Source: Aphrocallistes beatrix | Lineage: Eukaryota; Porifera; Hexactinellida; Sceptrulophora; Aphrocallistidae | Reading direction: 5' to 3' | Length of the DNA stretch: 64,000 bases | Assembly (NCBI GenBank): GCA_963281255.1 | Contig: OY725501.1 | Coordinates: 945,882 to 1,009,881, forward strand | In this document: piece by piece, positions 9,470 through 20,692 of the stretch | Numbering within the stretch: the first letter of the stretch is position 1 | Layout: every line of letters starts with the position of its first letter | The notes under the pieces: generated by a model | Databases searched by the model: none | What the model was told of the DNA's origin: nothing | What the model saw: only the letters and a program-made list of their open reading frames with translations | Program-made: the position numbers and the translations under genes

Positions 9470-10450
9470 CTGTATATTGAGTAGGCCACAGGAAGGGATA
9501 TACATTTTAAGCTCTGAAGATCTTTGTGACAAGCAGGAGATATTAGATGTGCCTTAATAACCATGATTTGTGTTATAATATTGTATCGTCGTCTATTCTT
9601 GGGGTATATACATGTTTTCTCTAATTGACAGAGGATGAATTGGAAACGCGCTATTTCTGAGCTATCACTGTTAAGTTCATTATCACGAAGTAAATCATAG
9701 ATGATCTCTTTAATATGCTCTTTTGGCTCGGGGTATATGAAATGACTGCTCAGTATTATTAGAATTAGATTTGTGTTCTAAAGCAAGTTCCTGCTAAACA
9801 TATTCAATTTGTCGGATGTCATTAATTGCAGCAATGGAAATAGGAATGTTTTGTCCGTGAAAATAGGCTGAGGTAGATAGATAGGAATTTATTTCAAAGT
9901 ACAAATTCACAAACTTATTTCTTTCAGTCATCTTAGCAAGAGCGAACGTGATGTTATTTAATCATGAAACCATACAAACCAACTATTAGGTAGTAAAATC
10001 AAGGTTAACTTATCTTTCAAATATTTTAGAGAGTTGACAATGAACTTCATTTTCTCCTCAATCTCGGATCTCAAACTAAGTTGCAGGATTTGGTTCATCA
10101 ATCTTTTGCATCGTATGACTAGCGATTCCGTTTCGAGATTTAGTTGAGTAGTACCCGGATAGCCAGGTAGTAGACTTGGAACAGTACCATCCTTCGGCAT
10201 TGGCTTAACGCGCGGTACTTCAGTAAAGGTACTATCTCCTTTAGCACTTTGAAAATTAAGTTATGTCTTCTTTCTGAAAATGCTAGATGCATATATAAAC
10301 AGCCTTGAGGTCACCTATATCCTCACGATGAAGAGCACGTGTCCAGGTATATTTTAGGTCAGGTGGACTTTCAGGCATCTTGAATACTGGAACCCGATCA
10401 CCAACGTTGTAGTTACTCTTGCATCCAGGGACAGAACAAGAGTTTGGCAT
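9470..10450 (-). pseudogene. THAP-domain P-element-type transposase relic 1
   Basis: From the ATG at 10450, the minus strand reads 'MPNSCSVPGCKSNY', then 'VPVFKMPESPPDL', 'YTWTRALHRED' and, after an in-frame stop, 'HFQKED'. This is the C2CH THAP DNA-binding finger (CxxxxC..W..C..H). A frameshift near 10255 leads into 'STFTEVPRVKPMPKDGTVPS' and 'LLPGYP', a usual post-THAP segment. Further down (about 9640-9480), 'RRYNIITQIMVIKAHLISPA' followed by 'CHKDLQSLKCISLP' resembles the helix block preceding the RNase-H fold of P/THAP9-type transposases. The catalytic and C-terminal parts are missing; the Tc1-type MITE ends at 9462. Several stops and frameshifts make it non-functional. Two relatives lie at 19052-19985 and 23218-26444. 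Confidence 0.72.
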
Positions 10451-10769
10451 GTTGGAATGAAATAGAAGTCAATGTTAATTAAAAGAGCAGAGGGAGATTC
10501 AAAATAACGAATAGTATGTTATATAATACGTAGTTTTGAATAATATGCACAGTGGCACGAAACCTCCTTTTGGTGGTATTGACACTTTTTATTGATGATA
10601 GGGTATAATAATGTATTTTTGACCTATGTGTTATCGAACCTATTTATTCGATTGAGGTCTTCAGAAATTTTGTAAGGCCTCAGATTGGCTAAGTATGACG
10701 TAATCGCAGTTATGCTACAATTTACAAAATATTTGTGAATTAAGATGTTTAATCATCTTCTGACAAGAT

Positions 10770-11756
10770 AAGTGAATTTACAAGTTACTAATACGACTCA
10801 TCGTTGAATTAGGCCGTTGACTCATCATTGAATTAGGGCGTCATTGCCAACTTTTTTATACTTATAAATTTCAGTTATTCGATTATAACTCAGCCATTTT
10901 AGGTAAATTTTGATAGAATGTGGGTACAATCCACTTCTGAAAACCGGGCTCCCTTAAACCGGTGCAGACCGCAAACCGGAAAATATGGTCGTGTTCTATG
11001 CAAATTACTCTCGGAAACCGGGACTAGTTTGGATGATATTTTTCTTTGCAAAATTATGTTTTAGTTTAAAACATTCCATTTGTATATGCTTAATGTATGA
11101 GTTTTACGAAGCATTAATTGGTGTGGGTGCCACGATGAATTAGAGTCCAAGTACAAAGTTTTGCTGTCATCAATGTAATACCTATGAGACAGACCGACTG
11201 TGTAGTATGTACATACGTATGTACTATGCAAGGATGAAACAACAGGTTCGGCTGGCCTGGTATGTGAGAGCCGTGTCACTTTTTAGAGTGATCTTACTAT
11301 AGCATAATGATTGAGGATACTAGTTTACACGGACCCGATATTATTTCTCTTAAAATGCTTTGTTTTTATCACAAGCTATACTAACTTGATACAGTACATC
11401 TAATCACTCGAAAACCGGGGCACTCAGCTCTGGTCCCGAGGTGCCCCGGCTTCCGGAAGTGGACTGTATTAATATATCTCTCATATGATCAACTCTCAGC
11501 AAAAATGATTACTCATCACTGTGTTATAACGTCATCATTATGCATCAAAAATGGAAGAATTGGCAAATTTTGTGGTTTTATAGTTATTTTGATTATAACA
11601 GTAAGACATACGTACTAAGAGATGTTATCTACCTTATATTTACCAATGTGAGCCTAGGGACCCAGAGGGGAAGGGTCCCTATGCTCACATTGGTAAAATA
11701 TAAGGACAAAAAATGCGCCCGCTTGCTGCGCAGCGCGATCAAGCAAATCGCACTTG
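10770..11756 (+). mobile_element. Old Helitron-like copy split by a pogo-like MITE
   Basis: The interior words GACTCATCATTGAATTAGGG, TATAACTCAGCCATTTTAGG, ATTACTCATCACTGTGTTAT and AACGTCATCATTATGCATC follow the family order in plus orientation. It ends ..GCAAATCGCACTTG before T11757. The 5' TCCTTACT end is not recognised. The element is interrupted at 10927-11466. Near its 3' end, 11630-11700 contains an extra inverted repeat around TAGGGACCC..GGGTCCCTA, replacing the usual second hairpin. Confidence 0.68.
10927..11466. mobile_element. Pogo/Tigger-like MITE
   Basis: CAATCCACTTCTGAAAACCG at the left and GGCTTCCGGAAGTGGACTG at the right are inverted termini with TA at both borders (10925-10926, 11467-11468). 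The repeated AAACCGG words near both ends suggest subterminal transposase-binding repeats. The 540-bp interior has no transposase motif. It lies inside the Helitron-like copy 10770-11756, so it is the younger insertion. Confidence 0.75.
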
Positions 11757-13214
11757 TAAATATAATAAATATTGTTCATTATTGTAATATTTTGATATTA
11801 GATATTATGATTTGATTAATATTACCACAATTCCTATTTGGCGTGGAACATGTACATATTCATATTTTTGTGGTAACATATTCAAATTTATATATCAGAT
11901 TTTTATGGCTTGATGACGGGCAACTGGTCAGTAGTGAAGAATTGCATTAAGATTCCATTTTTTTGTTTCAAAATGATATTAAAATTTGCATAACTCTGCC
12001 CCATTGTTGTATTGAAAATTTTCCCTATTCTTTTCTACATTGATTGAGAAACTGTATTTCGTTATCAATGTGGAAATTAATTTTATCTCAAACGAGTTTT
12101 ACTGTTATTACTCCTACTGATAATAATGGAATTCACAGAATATGATTGGTGTTAGACTCTTCATCATTCCCGAAAGTAATGGAGGGACAATTGATTATCG
12201 AAGTCACTGGCTCGAAGTGTTCTATAATGTTCTTGATATAAATGACTGAGTCTGTTTCAATTGAGGCCCTAAGTAGGTTCCAACGAATGCTGCTAAACTT
12301 AGTCTCCTGGAGTCGACATCTAAAGTTAGCTACAAATATATATGTTTGAGAATTGCAGACGCAGCGGTAGAGACAATTTCCGTCTCTAACAATATCTTCA
12401 GTTTACCATGGTTAGTGATCGGGTTGTTTGCTCGCTGAATGAAATTCCAGACCAATGAGAGAGCATTTCTGACGCTGCCAAGTTTCGTCGATAACGGTAA
12501 TAGCCGGACTCTTCGTAACCAACTCTGGATTAGAGTGCTGTAGACAGTCGGGAAGGGCATTCCATATATCATCTCATTGATATATTCCATTGCCTAATGG
12601 AATTAAGATATTATTAGTATAATAGATTTATTACAGGATGTTGTCTCTCATTGTCCACTCACGGGTATGTTCCCCCCGGTAGACTATTAGATAACAGTCA
12701 ACCATTAGGATTAGATAGTAGGTTGGTTAATAATATTTTACTAGCTCTAATTTTCCACAAATTGAGAGATCAAAGTAAAATATCACGGAGAATTTGCTGA
12801 GGTAGCATATACACATTACTGGAATATGTCGATTACCATTTATAGTGATGGATAGATCACATATAAGGTCCATCCCTATATCCAACCGAATTCGATCACA
12901 TTGGGCAAACCAGTGGCAATAGCTTCATTTTACATGTTGCTATATATGGTTAAAATTGCAATATTATTTTTCTAAGATACTAAATAGCCAATAATTGTCA
13001 TTACTTGACCAAATTTCTATTAACAGTTCAGATATATCAATTTGAATACCAGTAATCTAATTTGGTTTCCTAGCAGTAGGATGAGCTTTTGGTATGATAT
13101 CCAATTCCAAGTAAAATTGAACAATGTAGAAGCAGCATATATACTGCACTTGAACTTAATTTAATCTATTTTTTGTGCTTATTCATTTGAAATAGTTGGA
13201 ATAACTCGACTAAC
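11757..13214. other. Stretch without recognised gene
   Basis: The only sizeable frame is 12330-12590 on the minus strand (86 residues, with 'LIQSWLRRVRLLPL'). It has no motif I recognise; open minus-strand frame continues toward 12170. No inverted termini or hairpin arrays were seen. Confidence 0.35.
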
Positions 13215-13216
13215 TA

Positions 13217-14542
13217 CAGGGTGTATCATAAATGTTGTCGAGTAGTAACAATTTTCATGTAATTACGAATTGTAATAAAACCTTAATCTGAATTCAATTT
13301 CGAATGCAGTATCGCAATATACTATATTAAAGCTTACTAAAACATTACTTGGCTTTATTTTACTGAATTATTTCTCAGAAATTTATTTATCACAGTCGCC
13401 CCTTAATTTTTTCAGGAAATGAATGTCCGAGATCACTGTTTAGAAATCCGTAGTCAAGCTATTGGCATGATAATTACTGGTATGACCCAGAAAGATGTTG
13501 CTACAAAGCTCGGAGTTAGTTTGAGATCAATCGAACGTTGGTGGCGCAAGCATAAGCTCGGAAAATCTCAAAAAACCGAAGTCCATCCTGGAAGGAAATC
13601 CAACGTGCAAAAGGCCGCCAAAATTATAATTTCGAAATCAGTCAAAAGAGGCAAATCTACTAGGAAATTGGCTGAAATAGTAAGCAAAAGGGGCTATCCT
13701 ATATCCCATTCAACCGTTCATCGTTATCTTCGGGATAATATTGGCGCAAAATCTTACAAAAGGCCGCGATTGACGGAGAAAATGAAGGAAAGGCGACTGA
13801 AATTTGCAGAATCTCACAAAAATTGGACTGTTGAAGATTGGAAACAGGTATTGTGATCTGATGACGCTCCGTTTCAATTGTTCGATACCCCTAAATCGAC
13901 AGAACGGCCGGGTATGGGCTCAAAATTCGGACAATATTGAACCCTGCGTTCAAGTAAAATTTCCTGGGAAAATTCATGTCTGGGGCATGATGTCCCACCG
14001 AGCTGTATCTGATCTCCATATATTGCCTCCAAAACAGACAATAAATGGTTGCTACTATCGGAACTTTATTTTGGAAAATACCTGTAAGGATGCAATAGAA
14101 CGCAGGTCAGAAAATGGAACTATTTCCTGCGGTCAATGCTCCCAGATATGTCCAGTTTCATTTTCATGCAGGATGGTGCTCCAGCACACACTGCGAATTT
14201 GACTCAGTCGTGGTGTAGAAAGAATTTCCCAAAGTTTTGGAAGAAAGAAGAGTGGCCAGGAAACTCACCCGACCTGAATCCTATTGAGAATCTATGGTCT
14301 ATTCTGAAAGATAGCGTCAGCCAAATGGAGAATGTGACGAAGCTGGACGATTTATTTTTCCAAGTAAAAAAGCTTGGATGGACAAAAATTTTTAGAAAAT
14401 TTAGTAAGTAGTATGCCGAATAGAATGAGATTAGTTCTAGAATGTAATGGATATTACATTAGTAAATAACCAGCTTAATTGATCTACGATTCTGTGTTTT
14501 ATCTCATTTTCTACAACCCGACAACATTTATGATACACCCTG
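13217..14542 (+). mobile_element. Tc1/mariner element, full length (copy 1)
   Basis: The termini CAGGGTGTATCATAAATG and CATTTATGATACACCCTG are perfectly inverted and flanked by TA (13215-13216, 14543-14544). The 1326-bp length is normal for a Tc1-type transposon with one transposase. A related element with similar ends (CAGGGTGTTTCATAAGTC) is at 45371-46710. Confidence 0.9.
13419..14411 (+). pseudogene. Tc1-type transposase, DD37E spacing, broken
   Basis: Residues 1-145 (13419-13853) hold the paired helix-turn-helix region: 'GMTQKDVATKLGVSLRSIER' is HTH1, 'HSTVHRYLRD' is HTH2, and 'KNWTVEDWKQVL' leads into the catalytic core. The next codon is TGA where the family has Trp, then 'SDDAPFQLF' supplies the first catalytic Asp. 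A frameshift near 13900 moves to 'KFPGKIHVWGMMSH', and another near 14140 to 'FMQDGAPAHTANL' (second Asp) and 'NSPDLNPIENLW' (Glu). I count 37 residues between the second Asp and the Glu, unlike the DD34E of classical Tc1 and like ITmD37E/Traveler-type elements. One stop and at least two frameshifts make it non-functional. The start Met is 202 bp inside the left terminus, as in the copy at 45569. Confidence 0.85.
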
Positions 14543-14899
14543 TACAGTTTCACATACTCATACAATTTCATCAATTCTACTTCCTGTTTGTTTTTAGTAT
14601 ATTGATTTATCCTATTTACTCTTCGGACTTCTTTGGCGTATTATGGCGTCAAATGCGATTTACTCTATATTAAGCTAGAAAGAATTCTCTATATAATGTA
14701 TTTGGTTGCTAAGTAACTAAAAATGGCTAAAAAATTATCTTTTCTATTTAAGCTGCTGAAAATATTTCTGATTTTAGGAAAAATTGACTGTTTGAGATAC
14801 ATGTGGTTGACTAAAATTGGGCTGTTCAATACTTCTATTTTCTTGAATCAGAATTTATTTTAATATTTAGTTACTTCAATAGTACTTGTATGGCCAAGC
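14543..14899. other. AT-rich spacer
   Basis: No motif was recognised between the Tc1 element end and the RAG1-like fragment. Confidence 0.3.
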
Positions 14900-15880
14900 A
14901 TGAATATTCTTCAAGCCTATAACATTCTCCAAGAATGCCAAAGCAATACCCTCACCACATCTGAGCGCATTATCAGAGAACACCAAATTCCTGAGATTAG
15001 TTACCATTCGCTCGAAATTACAGACCTAAAGGATATCAGAAGAAATTACGTTAGAAATTATGACTTACATACTTGGGAAGAAATTCACTTTTGCGTTGTT
15101 TCAGACGGTCTACCATCGGAGAAAGGTAAGTCATCAGACTCCGAAAATTCGAAATCCACTTCTTAACTCACAATTGAAGCAAGTCAGAACACGCCTCCAG
15201 TCAGTATTGACACATAGGAAATCCATAGCTGAGATTGAAGGAGTTACAAGTAAGACAATTACTTCTTTGTGTCTTCAGTTGATTGCTAACGAAAGCAAAT
15301 ATTCTAGTATCATTGAAGTGTGCAAGAAAATTGTAGAGAGTGGAACTTGGCGAAAACACAACACACAATTGTTGGAAAGAAAATCATCTTTCTTACTAGA
15401 CTCTCTCTATTGGAATTTTAAAGTACCGGGAACGACGTTTTTTAAAGGAGAACAAGTCTTTATTTCTTCATACAATAAAGTTACAAAATTTCGTGAAGAT
15501 TCTTGTTTGGTTAATGAATTGCGGTATTTTGACAAAGCTATTTGCTCACCAGTTGGCATATACCATTCATATCAATCTATTGCATTACAAACCATTTCTC
15601 AAATAATCGAGACTGAGAGACTGCAAGACTCTAATTATCCTTTAATTGCCGAACTAAGTGATGGACTAGATGGATCTGGATCACACACCATATATACAAC
15701 CAAATGCGAAATCATCCAGATTAAGAATTTTCTTCTTTTTGCCTTCAAAGCAATCAGGCTTAAATATTTGATGGAATTATTCGGACAAATCCATTTCCAA
15801 TTTCAGCTTTCGCCCTGAGACCAGTGTCATTATTGGCCTTAAGCGAAAGCGAAGAAAAAGAGTATTTAATGGGCACAACT
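14900..15880 (+). pseudogene. RAG1-like transposase/recombinase core, N-terminal half
   Basis: Identity rests on residue order shared with the RAG1 core. 'QVRTRLQSVLTHRKS' and 'KTITSLCLQLIA' precede 'WNFKVPGTTFFKGEQ'. Next comes 'LIAELSDGLDGSGSHTIY', which aligns with the RAG1 segment around its first catalytic Asp, and then a 'KNFLLFAFKAIRL' strand. A frameshift near 15775 leads to 'FALRPVSLLALSESEEKEYL' (about 15805-15865), matching the RAG1 stretch that carries the second catalytic Asp. In this copy that position appears to be Ser. The upstream frame 14900-15125 ends at AAAG|GTAAGT, a good splice donor, and may be an earlier exon. RAG1, RAGL and Transib proteins are DDE recombinases that cut at CAC-starting termini; no such pair was found around this fragment. 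The missing C-terminal half has a counterpart at 28081-29100 on the opposite strand. Confidence 0.62.
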
Positions 15881-15904
15881 ATCTATCTATCTATATATAT
15901 ATAT

Positions 15905-16162
15905 AGATCAGACCACAATGTCGACTCATTATGAAATTATGACGTCATTGACTATACTAGCCATTTTATGCGATAGAAAGCTGAAATTCTAATATAATGT
16001 GTATATTAACATATCTCAAATATGATATAACTCTCATCAAAAAAATATAACTCATCACTCTTTATGACGTCATCATTATGCCCAGGCGCCCGAATGGGGC
16101 CTCCAGCGGACACTTGTCATGTGTCCGCCGGCCGCATAGCGCAGGCAAGTGAATCGCGCTTG
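15905..16162 (+). mobile_element. Helitron-like copy, 5'-truncated, internally deleted
   Basis: The order is GTCGACTCATTATGAAATTA, TGACGTCATTGACTATAC, ACTCATCACTCTTTATGACG, then AGGCGCCCGAATGGGGCCTC, GCGGACACTTGTCATGTGTC and the terminus GAATCGCGCTTG before T16163. The segment between the second CRE and the hairpins is deleted. Confidence 0.75.
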
Positions 16163-16845
16163 TTTAAATTACATTGGAACTCGGATAAGACGTACCCCTT
16201 CGGGAAGGGATTGTTAGTACTTACGAGCCGAGTTTGTACTATATATGTAGAAATCTATATTATAGATGGATTTTGGTTCAGATAAATGAGTACGTACTAA
16301 CCGAGTTCGACTGTAATCTTTGTTTAGTTTTTACTCAGGGTCAGAAAACTTAATTTAATTTTCGTTCGCACATACGTACTTAACTTGGTACTTTTAGTGA
16401 ATATTCTAGCAATTCATATAACTAATGCCAACCTCGCAAGAATGTATTTTAATTTAAAATATTCCAAACTATGTATGATTCCAAATAGACCCATATTTCC
16501 CCTTAAAATATATTGATTCAGTTCCACTGTGTTTCATTATTTACACAATGCTGGCGTAATTTCTTCATGTCAAAGTAATTGTTGCAATCAGGTTTGTTTG
16601 TGATTATGATCTAGTTACGACATAGTTACGATATACGTAGTTGCAAAATATTTTGTTACGTGAGGTAGAAAAGTGTTTACCGTCATTGGTTTGCATGCGA
16701 CAAATTTCAGTATCATTAATTAATAAACATATCAATGGTTCTATCAATAAGAAAAACCGTCGTGATAAATTCTGGGAAACTCAAGATCAAGCAAAATAGC
16801 GAGTACTATTGAAGTGTACCAAATAAGATTGATCTTCTATGTATA
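16163..16845. other. AT-rich stretch without recognised gene
   Basis: No protein motif was seen. Words such as ACGAGCCGAGTTTGTACT (about 16213) and ACTAACCGAGTTCGACTGTA (about 16296) form a weak inverted pair, perhaps a decayed pogo-like MITE. Confidence 0.3.
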
Positions 16846-17324
16846 CAAGTACCAGGACAAAAGTATTCGACCACCACGAAAACCCCCGTACAAATAGTAT
16901 CAAAGTGGGTCAATTCATAAAAGAATATGCACTCGAACTGTAAGAAATATTCTATTTTTGATTTCTATTTCGTAATTTACACATTCTAATAACGCATAAT
17001 TGAGAGCCTCAACTCAATTACTAACTCTCAAGTATAAACATATCTACCTTTGATACTTGATGCTACTTGTTCCTAGTCACGGCTATTATATATGATGGCC
17101 ATTAGTGACACAAAGTGGCACAGTATGATAATTTTCGAAGAGAGAATAAGTAATCGTGTTGAAAGTTTCAAAAATGACCAATTCGGATGTGTAGTTTACG
17201 AATTTATGAAAAAAAAAAGAGTATTTCTTACAGTTTGAGTACATATTCCTTTATGAGTAGATCCACTTTAATACTATCTGTATGGAGGTTTTTGTGATGG
17301 TCGAATACTTTTGTCCGGGTAGTG
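16846..17324. mobile_element. Tc1-type MITE (copy 2)
   Basis: The left end CAAGTACCAGGACAAAAG is mutated; the right end CTTTTGTCCGGGTAGTG is intact. TA lies at both borders (16844-16845, 17325-17326). The interior follows the copy at 8987-9462 closely, including TTGATACTTGATGCTACTTG and ATATATGATGGC. Confidence 0.87.
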
Positions 17325-18823
17325 TATACTATTTTCTTGTTTACGAGTGTACCATTACTTGTATACATTTGAAATATACACTGTATACATTGTATGAAAA
17401 CTTTCACATTTATCTCTATTATAGAAGTGGATGATTTTCAGAGCCTTTTTAAGGACATTCTGAGTGTTTTAATGTTTTTCGCTTTTTAACGTTTTAGTTT
17501 TTCGCTTAGAACCGAGGTATGAATGGATTGTTGCAAAAAATTTGATTTGTCATGGAATGTTGCTACATACCAGCTTAACTATGAAAACGTATTTGGGTCA
17601 GTTGGGGGCCATATTTTAAAACCTAAACATTCAAATGATAACTTGACATTAACATTTGATCTTGATGACGAATAGACTACTTCCTATTAAGCAATAATAT
17701 AATAGCCACATCTAAATTCAATGGTTTACATTTACAAGTTATTAGACAATTTATCATATTGGTCAAATTTAGTGGTTTGCCGAATAACGAGGAGATTGAT
17801 AAAGCGATTGATAAAGAGTATATGAATGGTCGATAGCAGGAATTTTTGAAATAATTGAAATTCTTTATTTCTTTCACTTTTAAACAATCGATGTTATTTA
17901 ACAACTAGTACAGCAACAGTATCAATATTTTTTGAGTATAATCCCTTTTAGATATGTTTTATTATCTTAATCAACTTGGTCCACGGCACTTCAGCCACTA
18001 AAGATAAATGCTCCGAATTCATTCAAAATTTAAACATGTAAACATCGCTAACATTTCCTTTTGGATCTGAGGGAAGAGTATGGTTTCATGATTGTGTTTC
18101 CTAGTTATTGGATCTAATGCATTAAAAATTATGCTAATCCATAAATATATATAGACAATCAAATTTCCTAATACTAAACATAGCACTTAATAGATGGTAG
18201 TAGAGCAACATTTAGACTGCTGATACTATATCAATAAAACTAAAGTGTCTTCTATAGAGTAGGCCCTAAGTTGAAATGGAATATGGTAATATTCCAATGC
18301 TTTCATTCCAATGCTTACGACAAATACAGTCATTTGACCCTTCATATAGATTGTGATTTTATGCTGATCACCAAATTCAAGATGTATACTTGTAATTTCG
18401 GTTTTTGATGATTTGGAGAAGTATAGTTAGTGATAATTTACCCATTTTGCTCATAAAAACCATAACAGCCCTCATTTTGAGATTGAATTTTGGATCGAAC
18501 GCGTGATTATAACATTGGCTCAAAATTCTTTTTAATCTGCACACATTTTGCAATAAATTCCATTTTTTCACCAATAAAAGCTAGATCATAGCCTACTGTA
18601 TATACAGCTAGGCATGTTGCATAAACTAAATAAGAGTCCACTTTTCTCTTTGAAATCTGATTGTGTATTTACTTGAATATACTTGCATAAGTACTTGAAA
18701 TACAGTAGGTAAATAATTAATGTCCTTAAAGAAACTATGAGTAATAGCTAGAATAATATTTTTTGGCGTTGACGGCTTTTAAACGTTTCAACTTGTTGAT
18801 TTCGTTGTGCATGATCATAGTTG
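17325..18823. other. Stretch without recognised gene
   Basis: The minus-strand frames 17677-17904 and 18377-18574 have no recognised motif. At about 18598-18640 the sequence TATACAGCTAGGCATGTTGC, ATAAACTAAATAAGAGTCCA duplicates the outermost part of the P-type element arm starting near 18826, so an extra terminal fragment of that element lies here. Confidence 0.4.
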
Positions 18824-18825
18824 AT

Positions 18826-20603
18826 ATACAGCTAGACATGTTGCATAAACTATTAAAAAATAAGAGTCCATTGTATAATTTGTTATAAAACCACATTTGT
18901 CAACTATATATATTTGTTGAAGTAAATATTGGCATTGTTTTTATTATGTTTGTCTCTTGTTCCTGAATATCCTAGTTAGAATAATCTCTCCTCCAGTCAT
19001 TTATGGTAATGATGTTATTTATTGTATTTTATTCGCTTGCTATTATATGATATGCCTAATAAATGCGCAATAGTTGGTTGTAGTTATCGCCTAACGTGTT
19101 GGGTTAGAATCTGGAATAATGTTAGTCAAAGAATGCATTTACGTCGATCAGACCATAAATGTAAAGCTTAGCTATGACGGCATTCCTCTTCCTCTTCCAG
19201 GGTACATTAGGCAATCACCTTTCTGTAAAATTCGATCATTTGTTATGCTAACAAACCTCCCAATTACTGTCGAAATTTGAAATCGAAATTTGAAATCTAG
19301 TGCAATACAATTTGCTTTACTCTTACGTTACGCTTCCAACTTGGGATTCAAATTTCTAAAGAAATACCTACCTCTTCCTAGCGAAACTCTCCTAAATAAT
19401 TTAAAATCCTGCACAATCCAGGCCTGTAATGCATTAATGACCATTTCTAATGATCATTTCTATACTCGTGCAGTTATTGCTGATAATCATCGAAGGCATT
19501 GGCGATCTTTCAACCAAAACAACTGCAGCACCTCTTCACTCTATTCCTCACGACACAGTTACTCCATCATTCCTGAAATTATTTCATTGATGGTGGCAGA
19601 TAGTGAATGCCAAGGAAAGGTTTCATCCTATAGCAGTTGGTAACTCATTAGTTTCGATTGACGAAAAAATAGCAAAAAGAATGAGCGGCTTCTTGATTGG
19701 AGGAATTCAAAACAGCTTGGTTTGACTGGGCAGACATTCAATGCACTAATTTGTGCGAATAATGCTATCGCCGACCTGTGTAGTGATTTGTTAGATAGTG
19801 GATACCAATTCATCTTAAATGGGAGATTGCAAATAGATCCTCTTGAAAGAAGATTCTCTCTATATCGAAGAATGAGTGGTAGTCGTTTCTTAGTCAGCTT
19901 AAAGGAGATTTTACAATCGGAGTCTCTAGTGAAGATGAAAACTTTGCTAAAACGGAATTTAGCTTTGGAAGATTTTGGGTAGGTAGGTATTTCTTTAGAA
20001 ATTTGAATCCCAAGTTGGAAGCGTAACGTAAGAGTAAAGCAAATTGTATTGCACTAGAAGAGTATTTTGGTCTTCCTCTGGGACTGTAGTAAGTAAGTTT
20101 AATTTACTCCCTTAAAACTTTGATTTCAAAATCTTGAGATTTCAAATTTCGACAGTAATTGGGAGGTTTGTTAGCATAACAAATGATCGAATTTTACAGA
20201 AAGGTGATTGCCTAATGTACCCTGGAAGAGGAAATGGAATGCCGTCATAGCTAAGCTTTACGTTTATGGTCTGATCGACGTAAATGCATTCTTTGACTAA
20301 CATTATTCCAGATTCTAACCCAACACGTTAGGCGATAACTACAACCAACTATTGCGCATTTATTAGGCATATCATATAATAGCAAGCGAATAAAATACAA
20401 TAAATAACATCATTACCATAAATGACTGGAGGAGAGATTATTCTAACTAGGATATTCAGGAACAAGAGACAAACATAATAAAAACAATGCCAATATTTAC
20501 TTCAACAAATATATATAGTTGACAAATGTGGTTTTATAACAAATTATACAATGGACTCTTATTTTTTAATAGTTTATGCAACATGTCTAGCTGTATATAT
20601 AGT
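18826..20603. mobile_element. P-type element with about 460-bp inverted arms
   Basis: The arm 18826-19288 recurs in reverse complement at about 20140-20603 with only scattered differences. Outer ends are TATACAGCTAGACATGTTGC and its complement. A second inverted pair (about 19290-19380 and 19980-20055, containing CCAACTTGGGATTCAAATTT) continues inward after a small spacer on the right side. The unique middle (about 19380-19980) encodes part of a P/THAP9-like transposase. The left arm contains a THAP start (ATG at 19052), so the inverted arms include coding sequence. The right arm ends about 90 bp before a nuclear-receptor exon. Confidence 0.8.
19052..19985 (+). pseudogene. THAP/P-element-type transposase relic 2
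   Basis: ATG at 19052 begins 'MPNKCAIVGCSY', the start of a THAP zinc finger. The frame then breaks, and most of the finger is lost. From 19290, 'IQFALLLRYASNLGFKFLKK' then 'YLPLPSETLLNNLKS' resembles the helical block before the catalytic domain of P/THAP9 transposases. At 19722-19982, 'NNAIADLCSDLLDSGYQF' followed by 'GRLQIDPLERRFSLYRRMSG' is the conserved region near the transposase C-terminus ('LQxDxLExRFxxYRxxSG'). The catalytic middle is deleted and frames shift at least twice. It sits between the inverted arms of 18826-20603. Confidence 0.72.
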
Positions 20604-20692
20604 CGTATCTGGTTGGATTAAAATTTCTGACATTGCGTATTGTGCAAAAACTAACACTCCCAACTCATTTTGTCTATTGAATAAATTTGTAG

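Noticed and set aside
12330..12590. 86-residue minus-strand frame
   Set aside because: Open and not obviously low-complexity, but I recognise no family and see no splice or promoter context, so I left it as unassigned sequence.
15905..15925. CACAATG as a Transib/RAG-type heptamer near the RAG1-like fragment
   Set aside because: The word lies at the edge of a Helitron-like copy, has no partner on the other side, and no 5-bp duplication.
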